Assembly (NCBI GenBank): GCA_032718475.1
Contig: JAUCBJ010005537.1
Location: 1-21,799 of the forward strand
Source: Nemertoderma westbladi
Taxonomy: Eukaryota; Xenacoelomorpha; Nemertodermatida; Nemertodermatidae
Direction of reading: 5' to 3'
Length of the DNA: 21,799 nt
Position 1 is the first letter of the stretch. Each line of letters starts with the position of its first letter. The notes under the pieces were generated by a model. That model did not search any database. It was given only the letters and a program-made list of their open reading frames with translations, and had not been told where the DNA came from. Both the position numbers and the translations under genes were made by a program. Positions 1-7,976 of this stretch are shown piece after piece.

Positions 1-10
1 TCATCATCAT
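1..10 (-). repeat. LINE 3' terminal ATG microsatellite tail
   Basis: On the minus strand the first ten bases read ATGATGATGA and directly follow the 3' UTR. Several CR1/L2-type LINEs end in short tandem repeats instead of poly(A). The tail is cut by the window edge, so its full length is unknown. Confidence 0.6.
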
Positions 11-35
11 AATGTTTTTTATGTACTCACAATAG

Positions 36-69
36 CCGCTTGAGGTCTGATGACCTCATTTACAAGCGG
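36..69 (-). promoter_or_regulatory. LINE 3' UTR stem-loop
   Basis: TGAGGTC (41-47) and GACCTCA (52-58) form a perfect 7-bp stem with a 4-nt loop. The flanking CCGCT (36-40) and AGCGG (65-69) extend it to 12 bp with a 6-nt one-sided bulge. It sits about 35 bases from the 3' end, where LINE reverse transcriptases of related clades are known to recognise their template RNA. That role here is inference. Confidence 0.6.
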
Positions 70-204
70 GTTGTGGTAAGGCATGTATAACATTAGAGTG
101 ATATACAGAAGTACAATTTTTACCGGTAAATTAAATAAAATAAGCAAAAAGTTTAAGAGTTAGATCCGTAATGTAAAATCTGGATTTTTCTATTCGTTGA
201 ATCG

Positions 205-3200
205 TTATATCGTCATATTTTCTTCGAGCCGTTTTTTGCAGTTAACTGCAAACGACTTCAGTGAACGAGATTCGACCAGTGTGTTAGGAATTTTGTTCCA
301 TAACACGCTGGCAGAGTAACTGAAGGTCTTCTGAGTGGCGCTGAGGTGGGTTTGTGGCAAGATAACGAGATGTGTGGTGGCGTGGCGGGTTGGGTAATTG
401 TGAGATTCCGAAGCAAGTTGGAACGATTTAATTAGATAATTCGGCGCAGTTTTGTTAACAATTCGATATGCTAGTTTCAACTGGTTGAGCATCACCATTT
501 TCCTTACGGAAAGCCATTTTAACGATGCCAACTCTTGATTTCCGATGTGTGACAACCTGTAATTTCTCTCGCCGTTTATCCATCGAATTTTCTGGTGGTT
601 AAATATCATTCGAACTAACGAGTTCTGGTGAGATTGGAGTTTACTCTTAAATTTCTGCTGACAGAAATTATAGTAGCAAACATTGGCATAGTTAAAGTAC
701 GGCAGAGCGAGAGCCGTTGCGAGATTCTTCGCAGTACGAGTTGAGAAACATCTCCGTAGTTTCCATAGAAACCCGACTGTTTGTGATATTTTTCCCATAA
801 TCGCCCTGCCGTGCTCCTTAAATTTAAGCTGCTCATCTATTATTACTCCGAGATATTTCACCTTCTTCGATTTCTCTACTCCTGAAACATTGTACTTCTC
901 ATCGATTTTCTGCATCATCACTGGAGTTCCAAAAAACAACAATTTGCATTTATCTGGGTGCACTGTCAGTTTATTATCGATAAACCATTGAGACAGCGCA
1001 GCAAATTGTGATTCCATATTGCACTTCAGTTCGTTGATGTCCTTCGAGCAACACTGTAGCGTTGTATCATCTGCAAAAAGCTTGATGCTAGCTATAGTGG
1101 AGTCTATGGAGCATCCAATGTCGTTAATAAATATGGAGTATAGGATCGGTCCTAAAATTGATCCCTGGGGTACTCCATATGAGACAACCTCCTCATCACT
1201 AGTCTCCCATTTGATACTGACACACATTGTTCGATTGGATAAGTAGCTCCGGAACCATTCGACACTCTCATTGGATAAACCAATAGCTGACAGCTTCCGA
1301 AGCAGTAGACTGTGCTCTACACAATCGAACGCCTTTTTGACGTCGAGGAACAGCATTCCTGTGTAGACATGTTTATCTTTACTAAACTGAATCGAATCGC
1401 ACGTATCTACTAGAGTTGTTTCGGTAGAAAAGTTTTTTCTAAATCCACTCTGGAAGTCAACGATGACGTATTTCTTGTCTAGGTAACATTGTAGTTGTTC
1501 TTTAACAGCCCGCTCCAGCAACTTCGATACAATCGGTAACACCGACACTGGCCGATAATTGCTGCAGTCTTCCCTATCTCCTTTTTTGTAAAGAGGGGTT
1601 ACCCTAGCGCGCTTATGGTCATCTGGAAATTGAGAAGTTTCAATTGAGACATTTACCAAATGCGTTAGCGGTTCTGCAATTATAGCACTAGCATCTTTTA
1701 AGAGGTTAGCACTAATCCCATCCAGTCCCGCGGCTTTATACAATGGTAACTCGCTCAAGAATGTCTTCGTAAACCGAGTACTTATGGGCTGTAGTCGGAA
1801 GTTGTTATCGCTCAATTTGGAGTAATAGTGGTTTAGCTGATCTTTATATGACGGATTTGCATGAGGGAGTACTTGAGCTAATGCAGCGCCTATTGTTGCG
1901 AAAAACCTGCAAAATATACCAGTCACCTCAGATGTTTTTGAGTACGTTTTTTCATCCTTTTTCAACGTGACCTTCCTGGTATCTGTCCCCTTTCCCGGCA
2001 GTAGTCGTTTAAGGGTTTTCCACAGTTTATGCTGATCTGTACCACACTCATCGACCTTTCGTTGGAAATAATCACCTTTGGTTGCACGGATATCCTTTGT
2101 GCAACGATTGCGTAGCAGCTTTGCGTGCGCAAAATCGCCATGATCTTTAGTCCTTAGAGCCTTCTGTCTTGCTTGATCTCTCTTAAGGAGTTGGTGACTT
2201 AGGTTTGGAGTCATCCAAGGCGTGTCATTTCCCCCCTTCGCCCTTCTCTCTTTCACAGGAGCATGTTCATCGCACACACCTATAAACTTCGTTTTAAACC
2301 AGATCCACAGGTCGTTGACATTGGTTAGTTGGTAATACTCATCCCACGCCAGGTTTCGCATACTCGATGCAAATTCCAGCTTCTCATAAGACCTCATACA
2401 TCGATATTTCACAATTCTCGGTCCAGTTGATATCTTTTCACTCCTTGATTTCTTCCGTATGGCGTACACGGTATAATGATCTGAAGTAAAAGACTTTATC
2501 ACTCCTGACTCCGAAATCATGTCAGATTTGTTTGTGAAAATCAAATCCAATATAGATTTTCTCGTTTCACATTCCCTTGTTGGTTCCTTTATAAGCTGTT
2601 TGATGTTACGATCGTTACAGAATTGTTTCAGCGAGTTGTTCTCTTGTAGCTGATCTGCATTCAAGTCGCCCAACAGTATCAACTCGTTCTTTTCGAACAA
2701 CGGTTGGAAGTGTTGTTCGAACTTTGTTGCTGAGATCTTATCGTCATTTGGTCGATAAACTACTCCTGTTGTTATTCGATGCTTGCTTTTGAACTCGATG
2801 TCAATCATAACACTTTCAATCCCATCCTTGTTTAGTTCCAGCTCAGGTCTTTCTCTCACCGTGTACTTTTCATCAACATAAAGCATCACCCCACCTCCAT
2901 TTTTCGTACGATCTTTTCTTAACGGCGGATGGTAGCCGGCGATTAGTAACTCGTTGTTCGACACATCGTCTGACAGCTTCGTCTCCGATAGTGCGAGAAC
3001 AGTTGGTTTACATCTACTAACAGCGTACCGCACTTCGTTTATCTTATTAGGATAAATGGTATTTACGTTTAGATGCACAAATTTCATCCCTTTCTTACTT
3101 CCGAGATCATCGAAAATAGAAACATTTATACTCTCCGAGTCATCCGTCGTGCTGTTCCTCCCGCTGTTTCCTGCGTCCGATGCCGACATACTGGAATTAG

Positions 3201-3354
3201 TACCGGTCGTCATCGCCCCGATGATCGATGGCATTATCATCGCCGCTCCCATTATCGCTAATATGAACGTATATTGCATTGATATCAAAGCAACGATCAA
3301 TGATGTTGATCGATGACGATCAATGAGTAAATGATGTTGTTTTCTTTTTAACAT
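205..3354 (-). CDS. LINE ORF2-type protein: AP-like endonuclease and reverse transcriptase
   Basis: This 1049-residue ORF starts at an ATG directly preceded by an in-frame TGA and is uninterrupted. Residues about 91-300 form an apurinic-endonuclease-like domain: HLNVN (94-98), SETK with Glu124, GDLNAD with Asp230/Asn232, and SDH (291-293). The reverse transcriptase follows at about 540-830: PLYKKGDRED and NYRPVSVLP, FLDVKKAFD with Asp671, YGVPQGSILGP (726-736) and FADD (760-763). All catalytic positions I can identify are present, so the enzyme could be functional. It would nick target DNA and prime cDNA synthesis from its own 3' end. The N-terminus is unusual: residues 18-48 are strongly hydrophobic, followed by a Ser/Gly/Asn-rich linker, where other family members usually start at or just before the endonuclease. 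There is no RNase H domain. The C-terminal 200 residues match the usual LINE thumb and tail region only in general style. Confidence 0.93.
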   Translation of the reverse strand: MLKRKQHHLLIDRHRSTSLIVALISMQYTFILAIMGAAMIMPSIIGAMTTGTNSSMSASDAGNSGRNSTTDDSESINVSIFDDLGSKKGMKFVHLNVNTIYPNKINEVRYAVSRCKPTVLALSETKLSDDVSNNELLIAGYHPPLRKDRTKNGGGVMLYVDEKYTVRERPELELNKDGIESVMIDIEFKSKHRITTGVVYRPNDDKISATKFEQHFQPLFEKNELILLGDLNADQLQENNSLKQFCNDRNIKQLIKEPTRECETRKSILDLIFTNKSDMISESGVIKSFTSDHYTVYAIRKKSRSEKISTGPRIVKYRCMRSYEKLEFASSMRNLAWDEYYQLTNVNDLWIWFKTKFIGVCDEHAPVKERRAKGGNDTPWMTPNLSHQLLKRDQARQKALRTKDHGDFAHAKLLRNRCTKDIRATKGDYFQRKVDECGTDQHKLWKTLKRLLPGKGTDTRKVTLKKDEKTYSKTSEVTGIFCRFFATIGAALAQVLPHANPSYKDQLNHYYSKLSDNNFRLQPISTRFTKTFLSELPLYKAAGLDGISANLLKDASAIIAEPLTHLVNVSIETSQFPDDHKRARVTPLYKKGDREDCSNYRPVSVLPIVSKLLERAVKEQLQCYLDKKYVIVDFQSGFRKNFSTETTLVDTCDSIQFSKDKHVYTGMLFLDVKKAFDCVEHSLLLRKLSAIGLSNESVEWFRSYLSNRTMCVSIKWETSDEEVVSYGVPQGSILGPILYSIFINDIGCSIDSTIASIKLFADDTTLQCCSKDINELKCNMESQFAALSQWFIDNKLTVHPDKCKLLFFGTPVMMQKIDEKYNVSGVEKSKKVKYLGVIIDEQLKFKEHGRAIMGKISQTVGFLWKLRRCFSTRTAKNLATALALPYFNYANVCYYNFCQQKFKSKLQSHQNSLVRMIFNHQKIRWINGERNYRLSHIGNQELASLKWLSVRKMVMLNQLKLAYRIVNKTAPNYLIKSFQLASESHNYPTRHATTHLVILPQTHLSATQKTFSYSASVLWNKIPNTLVESRSLKSFAVNCKKRLEENMTI

Positions 3355-3641
3355 TCACTTTTGATTTCGATGCCGACCACTTCACCCGTTTACTTTTGAT
3401 TTAGAAGTTCAACGTAACAAGTTATACTGTTGCAAATTTGAGGTAGATTTTGCACCATTGTCCGGTTACTATTTTTATATACCAGAAGGGAGCAATATAA
3501 CATCTTTGAAAGAACAGAGATCACTGTGTTTTGGCACTATCTTGGAATGGTTGTGGATGTCCATAAATAAAAACTCACTGAAGGACCGTGTAATTTTGTT
3601 TATGTATGAATATAACTACGTAATAGATGATTCCAAGATGA
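3355..3641. other. Unassigned stretch between LINE ORF and BEL gag remnant
   Basis: These 287 bases hold no convincing gene. A 72-codon open frame at 3458-3676 shows no recognisable domain. The stretch could be the LINE 5' UTR or the edge of the interrupted BEL element. The first in-frame stop upstream of the gag frame is TGA at 3639-3641, which suggests a junction close by. Confidence 0.5.
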
Positions 3642-4550
3642 CTCTACAATCCAGGATTCGAATGTCAACTGTATAGGGACGGAACCCATAAGACCATGAG
3701 TTGTAAGCACTGGCAAGCGTTGCCCAAACAAGATCGTGTAGCCTACACAGACGCAAACGGACTATGTCATCGTTGTGTGGTAGAAGGACACAGATCCGGA
3801 GAGTGTAGAGAAACAGCAATAGGGGATGACGAGACTGGAGGCCAAACAATGGCTACAAGCACGACAGGAGTAAGGAGGAAGAGGAAAGTACTACTCGGGG
3901 TAGTACCAGTGAAGATAACAGGAAGGGGCGGCCGATCAGTCACAACATTAATGCTGGTCGGCAGCAGAGCAGCCTTCACGCTGGTGGAGAATTGGGTGGC
4001 CGAAGAGATAGGGCTAAAGACGAGGCCGAGTAGGATGGCGGTAACTACCGTCTCGAGTAAGGATGAGGTCCTGGAGATGAGGACGGGACGGTGCAAGATA
4101 TCAGCAATTGCACCGGGATGTGATTATGGGGCGACCATCGACCCCATTCAGATTATAGAATCGATAAATATAAATGCCAGGAGACCAACTAACATCGAGG
4201 TCGAGCAGTACCGGTTCCTGGACGATATCGATTTTTCAATACCGGAGGTGGACGTCTCGAAGGTATCCATCATAGTGGGTATGGACTGCCCGATGGCCCA
4301 CGAAAGAGTACAGACGATCTTCAGGGAAGACAGACAGTGGGATCCGACGGAGATTCTCACGCCGTTCGGATGGACACTTAGCGGCCCAATTAAAACCAAG
4401 ATTCCACACAGGGTGTCGGAGACATCAGGGTGCATGCAACCAGGCATAGTTAAGGACATAGAGGAGAAACCAGAGACGGTAGATAAACTAAAAGGAGAAG
4501 TAACAGCAAGAGAGTGGGTGGAGGAGAATGGATTCGACGCGGAAGACTAA
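3642..4550 (+). pseudogene. BEL/Pao gag C-terminus and protease-like domain, broken
   Basis: The open frame runs from just after a TGA at 3639 to TAA at 4548-4550; its first ATG is 3696. The first zinc knuckle (from 3663) is damaged: the second Cys of the CX2CX4HX4C pattern is Tyr. The second, CHRCVVEGHRSGEC, is intact. A retropepsin-like domain follows. Its active-site strand reads LMLVGSRAAF where the family has L-D-x-G-S, so the catalytic Asp is replaced by Leu. The domain ends in the family hallmark TPFGWTLSGPI. Gag would package the RNA and protease would mature Gag-Pol; this copy should have no protease activity. The 5' part of gag is missing and the frame stops before any RT motif. Several codons differ from the expected site, so this is more than one recent point mutation. 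Confidence 0.82.
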
Positions 4551-4556
4551 GAGACA

Positions 4557-4886
4557 ATGGGATGGAACAAGGATGTTCCCAGCAAGTATCGGTATGGGGA
4601 TGGAGAGGAGTGGACGGCGAGATGTCCGGAGGACAACAGTCCGGAGGAGTGTCCGGAGGAGCGTCTGGAGGAGTTTCTGGAGGAGTGTCCAGAGGAGTGT
4701 CCGGAAAAGACGCCGGTCCGGTTGAGAGGCATACCGACAAGGGGGAGGTCGAGTAAGAAGACAGGATGGAGAGGGATAGGATTACTATTGTCCGTTCTGT
4801 TTTATCTATTCTTCCGATTTCTTTTCATTCTACCGGCAGGCAAAGATCAGATGAAGGGTGGCATTTTGCTGCTAGGAGATCAGTAA
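4557..4886 (+). CDS. Small ORF with acidic repeats and one membrane segment, unknown
   Basis: This 109-codon ORF starts six bases after the gag-protease stop and is in the same frame, so the frame from 3642 to 5093 is broken by only two TAA codons. The first half contains about seven imperfect Glu/Cys/Pro repeats (EECPEE type) encoded by a 12-bp minisatellite. The second half has a basic stretch, then a hydrophobic segment of about 22 residues (GIGLLLSVLFYLFF and onward) that could cross a membrane. I recognise no family. It takes the place where pol should be. It may be a genuine small product of the non-autonomous element or a chance frame through low-complexity DNA. Confidence 0.3.
   Translation: MGWNKDVPSKYRYGDGEEWTARCPEDNSPEECPEERLEEFLEECPEECPEKTPVRLRGIPTRGRSSKKTGWRGIGLLLSVLFYLFFRFLFILPAGKDQMKGGILLLGDQ
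4625..4713 (+). repeat. 12-bp GGAGGAGTGTCC minisatellite
   Basis: About seven imperfect copies of GGAGGAGTGTCC lie in tandem. The unit is a multiple of three, so all frames stay open through it, which explains overlapping open frames on both strands. Confidence 0.85.
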
Positions 4887-4887
4887 C

Positions 4888-5093
4888 TTAAGAAGGCGGC
4901 AGAGAGACCCGATTTTAGGGTGGCAGAAGAGGGAGAACCAATTCATGGTGAGTTGGAATTGGCGAGGATAGTGGGTCGAAAGAAAAGAGGACGTATAGGG
5001 GGGGGCAGTGGGAGAATGCCTCCTGGAAGCAACGATGGAAGATCAAGGGGGACCTTAGAGTTTAGTCGTCCAAATGTTGGACTGCGGGGGTGA
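4888..5093 (+). pseudogene. Third in-frame open segment of the BEL remnant
   Basis: This continues the 4557-4886 frame after a TAA at 4885-4887 and runs 68 codons to a TGA. It is rich in Arg, Gly and Glu and has no recognisable domain. Sharing a frame with the two preceding ORFs suggests one ancestral reading frame, but base composition alone (purine-rich DNA has few stops) could also explain it. Confidence 0.25.
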
Positions 5094-5266
5094 GAATGAG
5101 GGCGAGACGCCCTTCCCACACATAGAAATATAAATAATTAAAAATAATTAAAATAAGAAAATAAGTAGAAAGTTAGAAAGTAGTAGTTAGAAAAGCTAGA
5201 AAGTAATAGTTAGTAGATAGTTAGATAGTAGGTAAGTAAGAAAGTTAGTAGAAGTTAGTTAGAGTT

Positions 5267-5389
5267 AGAAGTCAGCGGGTATAGGCAGTGTGGTATATAG
5301 ATATTCCATGGGAGTAGGGGGGTACGTAGTACCGTTACGTTAGAAGTCGGAGGGTATAGGGAGTGTGGTATATTGACATGCCACGAGTA
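5267..5389 (+). repeat. ~74-bp tandem duplication
   Basis: The block beginning AGAAGTCAGCGGGTATAGGC (5267) recurs as AGAAGTCGGAGGGTATAGGG (5341), both followed by GTGTGGTATAT. The two copies are imperfect. Confidence 0.7.
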
Positions 5390-5391
5390 GT

Positions 5392-5565
5392 AGCAGAAGG
5401 GTTGTGGGCACCGGAAGCGCCACGTAGAGGTAGTAGCAGAGGGGTTGTGGGCACCGGAAGCGCCACATAGAAAGTAGTAGTAGAGTGGTTGTGGGCACCG
5501 AAAGCGCCACGTAGATAGAGGTAGTAGCAGAGAGGGGTTGTGGGCACCGAAAGCGCCACGTAGTT
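5392..5565 (+). repeat. Four-copy ~44-bp minisatellite
   Basis: The core GTTGTGGGCACCG(G/A)AAGCGCC starts at 5401, 5444, 5488 and 5537, giving spacings of 43, 44 and 49 bp. Each core is followed by ACGTAG or ACATAG. The spacers are GTAGTAGCAGAG-like. Confidence 0.9.
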
Positions 5566-5751
5566 AGAGAGTTAGTAGAGCTAGGAATTAGAGTTTGTAG
5601 AGTTAGAGTTAGTAGAGAGTTAGTAGAGTTAGGAATTGGAGTTAGTAGAGTAACAGAGTTAGTAAAGTTAGAGAGTAAGAGGTTACGTAGTACCATTAGA
5701 ATAGTTAGTAGAGTAAGAGAGTTAGTAGAGTTAAGAGAGTTACGTAGAGAG

Positions 5752-5830
5752 CTAGTATGGTTAGTATAGTTAGTATAGTTAGTATAGTTAGTATAGTTAG
5801 TATAGTTAGTATAGTTAGTATAGTTAGTAC
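5752..5830 (+). repeat. 9-bp GTTAGTATA microsatellite
   Basis: About eight to nine nearly perfect tandem copies of GTTAGTATA. The opposite strand reads as Thr-Asn-Tyr repeats, which I do not regard as a protein. Confidence 0.92.
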
Positions 5831-6006
5831 AGTTAGTAAAATTAGCAGAGTTAGTAGAGTAAGAAGTAAGTAGTAAGTAAGAATGATAGCACAGGGGTAG
5901 CATAAGAACTTGACACTTTGAGAGCAGTATGAGAGGAGTATGGAGAGGAGCTGTTGGCGAGAGAGAGTGCAGACGAGTGCGATTCAGGTGTGGGGAGAGA
6001 GCAGAG

Positions 6007-6045
6007 TGGAGTTAGAGTGGAGTTAGAGTGGAGTTAGAGTGAAGT
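6007..6045 (+). repeat. Short GTGGAGTTAGA tandem array
   Basis: Three to four copies of an 11-12-bp GTGGAGTTAGAG-type unit. Confidence 0.75.
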
Positions 6046-6097
6046 AAGATAGAGCAGAGTGAGAAGTTAGAGTTTAGAGAGTGAGAAAGCTTTTTAA

Positions 6098-6329
6098 AAT
6101 TGTGTGAGAGAAATCCACAATTGTCTCAAACCGAGACGCCAGATGTCTTGGTGCAACATAGGTTGCGGTTGCACCAAGAGAGGGTAGTAATATCATACCC
6201 AGAGGGAGCGGCCTGGAAAGCCGACTCCAAGTAAGAGAACTCCACCCCACACCCGATAGTAGATCGGATTCCAGCGGAATTGAAGCGCACTCAGAGGTTG
6301 ATGCTATCTTCTCACCGGGAAGATAGCAT
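6098..6329 (+). other. Cluster of eight successive hairpins before the PPT
   Basis: Inverted repeats follow one another with almost no gap: 6098-6122 (7 bp), 6123-6137 (5 bp), 6147-6178 (perfect 11 bp, CTTGGTGCAAC/GTTGCACCAAG), 6182-6200 (5 bp), 6205-6228 (8 bp with one bulged A), 6253-6267 (5 bp), 6268-6280 (5 bp) and 6301-6329 (perfect 11 bp, ATGCTATCTTC/GAAGATAGCAT). The last ends exactly at the polypurine tract. Such a packed series is unlikely by chance and suggests a structured RNA element, for example for packaging, export or priming. The function is unknown. Confidence 0.7.
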
Positions 6330-6340
6330 GGGGGGGGGAG
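6330..6340 (+). promoter_or_regulatory. Polypurine tract for plus-strand priming
   Basis: The run GGGGGGGGGAG sits directly before the TGTGA start of the 3' LTR, the standard position of an LTR-element PPT. Confidence 0.85.
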
Positions 6341-6920
6341 TGTGAGCGGATTCAATTCCGCCTCATTACCCTCATAAAGTTGGGAAGTGGCGTTTACAGC
6401 AATATTGGGGATATGAGGTTAATCACAATTAATCTCGTATCACACCCAATAACGGGGACAACATACAGCCCCGAAGGCCACACACAAAAGAGGTTAGAGG
6501 TCAATCTACCTCGAGAGGGGAAGTAACAGCAGTGGGGGGGAAGCACTCCCACAGAGGTGGGAGCCGAGAATTAGGTTATCAACTAATGGGAGCGGAGAGC
6601 ATCCACTGATAGAGGGGCCAAGGTAATGTAGGAGTGACGATCATATATATTATGTTGCATACCTCATTACCGGTCAGTTTAGTTATCAGTCATTAGTTTG
6701 GCGCAGGCCGGCAACCAGTTCGACCGTCACTGCGGTGCTGCTGTATATATTATATTTCTACCGGTTAACTTACTCTGTGCTATCATTAGTTTCCATTATA
6801 TATTATCAGTCAGTCAGTCGAACACCGAACTCAAACCTTTTATACCTTATCACACCCACCTATCAGCCTGCGGTGACGTGTAAGAACACAACCCAGTCGG
6901 GATCCCCTGATCCCGTCACA
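6341..6920 (+). mobile_element. BEL/Pao 3' LTR, 580 bp
   Basis: The start is fixed by the PPT and the end by the matching inverted terminus: TGTGAGCGG at the left, CCGTCACA at the right (TGTGA/TCACA). Inside are a TATA box with an initiator at the right spacing and several small hairpins (for example CTCCCAC/GTGGGAG at 6546-6563 and GCGGA/TCCGC at 6346-6361). I see no clear AATAAA inside. No second LTR is in the window for comparison, so the right boundary rests on the terminal motif. Confidence 0.75.
6644..6679 (+). promoter_or_regulatory. LTR core promoter: TATA box and initiator
   Basis: TATATAT starts at 6644 and an arthropod-type initiator TCAGTT lies at 6674-6679. Placing +1 at A6676 puts the TATA at -32, the expected distance. 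A second TATATATTAT block at 6744 followed by ACCGGTT and ATCATTAG resembles a partial duplication of this module. Confidence 0.55.
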
Positions 6921-7035
6921 TAACTACAGAAGACCCCATGTACTTTTAATTATCAAAAATCCTTAAATTATTAACCTCTAAGGCGAATAAAATACCAAAA
7001 CGATACTGGAAATACATAAATAATAAAATATGCCC

Positions 7036-7662
7036 TTTGCTATGGTAACAAAAAAGCAATGACTTCGCTTCTGATCATCAATGTTGACTATATAACATAT
7101 TGATATGCATCTGAAATACACACGACATGTTTCTGACTGATATTCTACATATTACAAAATGTTTCCCGTTGCTATGGTAATAAGAAAAGACCTGCTGCGT
7201 CGGTAAATAATAATTGTATGGTTATGAACATGTAAGGCAATTGACCCTAAATTGATTTCTTTTTAAACTGACAGTAACTATATGTAAAGTGATGAAACAT
7301 TGTACAAGGTTATTTTTTGCTAGCTTCCATGGATACATAGCAACTGCTAATCCATTTTTATGGCGCCACCATTAAAAATATAGAGGGTCTTATTGACAAT
7401 ATATTTGGAATGTTTCAATGATTTTATCCCAAGGGGAACACGTATTTGGCAATGGTTAAGAAAAATATTGATATTTGCCAAAATTCACCTAAATTTGCAG
7501 TAAAAACGACATTTTAAGACGTATTTCGAACAGTTGCCATGGTAACTGGGATCTAAAATGTACCTCAATGGATTCTGGTCCTACTGGGGTAGGTCAAGGT
7601 TAGAATTCTGTACAGTCAATAGAAAGTGGTCTTTGCAAATAACCTCGTGTTGCCATGGTGCA
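7036..7662 (+). repeat. Cluster of RFX X-box-like palindromes
   Basis: GTTGCCATGGTAAC at 7533-7546 is an exact imperfect-palindrome X-box. Close relatives are TTTGCTATGGTAAC (7036-7049), GTTGCTATGGTAAT (7168-7181) and GTTGCCATGGTGCA (7649-7662). A looser inverted form with wider spacing is at 7327-7344. RFX factors bind such sites upstream of ciliary genes in animals. No gene is seen nearby, so these may instead be part of a repeat family. Confidence 0.5.
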
Positions 7663-7770
7663 TCAGGACCCAAACGGGACGCGTTACTTGATAAGTCTTA
7701 CTAACTTCATGAAAATTCTTTTATAGCTATTTAGAGTGACTTGAGGATTATATCAATAGTAAAACCGGCT

Positions 7771-7787
7771 GGGGTCCAATGGACCCC
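7771..7787. repeat. GGGGTCC-AAT-GGACCCC palindrome, copy 1
   Basis: Perfect 7-bp arms with a 3-base centre, followed by a CGGTAATCCGCG-like tail that recurs after copy 2 as CCGTAGTCCGTG. Confidence 0.85.
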
Positions 7788-7959
7788 AATCGGTAATCCG
7801 CGTGGCCAAACTAATAAAATTGAAATAAAAATAAAAATTATTATTATTACATTATTCTAATACATTGCAATTGAGGAATACATCCAAATGCACGAATTCG
7901 TAGAATTTTGAGTTCACACAAGTTGTAGAAAAAAAGTTATGACAGTTTAAAAATGATTT

Positions 7960-7976
7960 GGGGTCCAATGGACCCC
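7960..7976. repeat. GGGGTCC-AAT-GGACCCC palindrome, copy 2
   Basis: Identical to copy 1 and 189 bp downstream in the same orientation. The design resembles the GGGGTCAATATGACCCC hairpins at both ends of the piggyBac-type element at 10183-11751, so these may be end remnants of a related element. Confidence 0.85.

Larger units (their letters stand above)
1..3354 (-). mobile_element. CR1/L2-like non-LTR retrotransposon (LINE), 3' end at window edge
   Basis: Read on the minus strand, the element has a long endonuclease-RT ORF (3354 to 205), a 204-bp 3' UTR with a strong hairpin, and a terminal ATG-repeat at the window edge. The order EN-RT with no RNase H, plus a short-repeat tail rather than poly(A), fits the CR1/L2/Crack group. 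The clade is judged from motif style only. No ORF1 is visible upstream of 3354, so the copy may be 5'-truncated or belong to a single-ORF lineage. It lies antisense to the BEL/Pao remnant that starts near 3642 and may have inserted into it. The target-site duplication would lie partly outside the window and cannot be checked. Confidence 0.88.
5110..6060 (+). repeat. Purine-rich tandem-repeat domain of the BEL remnant
   Basis: The plus strand is dominated by AGTTAGTAGAG-like words and AAAGTTAG runs. There is no coding evidence. The frames that stay open on the minus strand encode only repeats such as Thr-Asn-Tyr. Distinct sub-arrays are listed separately. Confidence 0.8.
3642..6920 (+). mobile_element. 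BEL/Pao-type LTR retrotransposon remnant, non-autonomous
   Basis: In order it contains the gag C-terminus with zinc knuckles, a BEL-type protease domain, no reverse transcriptase, RNase H or integrase, about 1.8 kb of purine-rich repeats, a hairpin cluster, a polypurine tract and a 3' LTR. No 5' LTR or primer-binding site lies in the window. They may lie left of position 1 if the LINE inserted into gag, or may be lost. The BEL/Pao assignment rests on the two-knuckle gag end joined to a protease domain ending in GWTLSGPI. Confidence 0.8.

Noticed and set aside
3458-3676. 72-codon plus-strand frame as missing gag
   Set aside because: It is in a different frame from the zinc knuckles and has no gag-like pattern.
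5340-5903. Minus-strand 187-codon frame with Thr-Asn-Tyr repeats
   Set aside because: It is the readout of the 9-bp and 44-bp minisatellites of the BEL remnant; there is no domain and composition follows the repeats.
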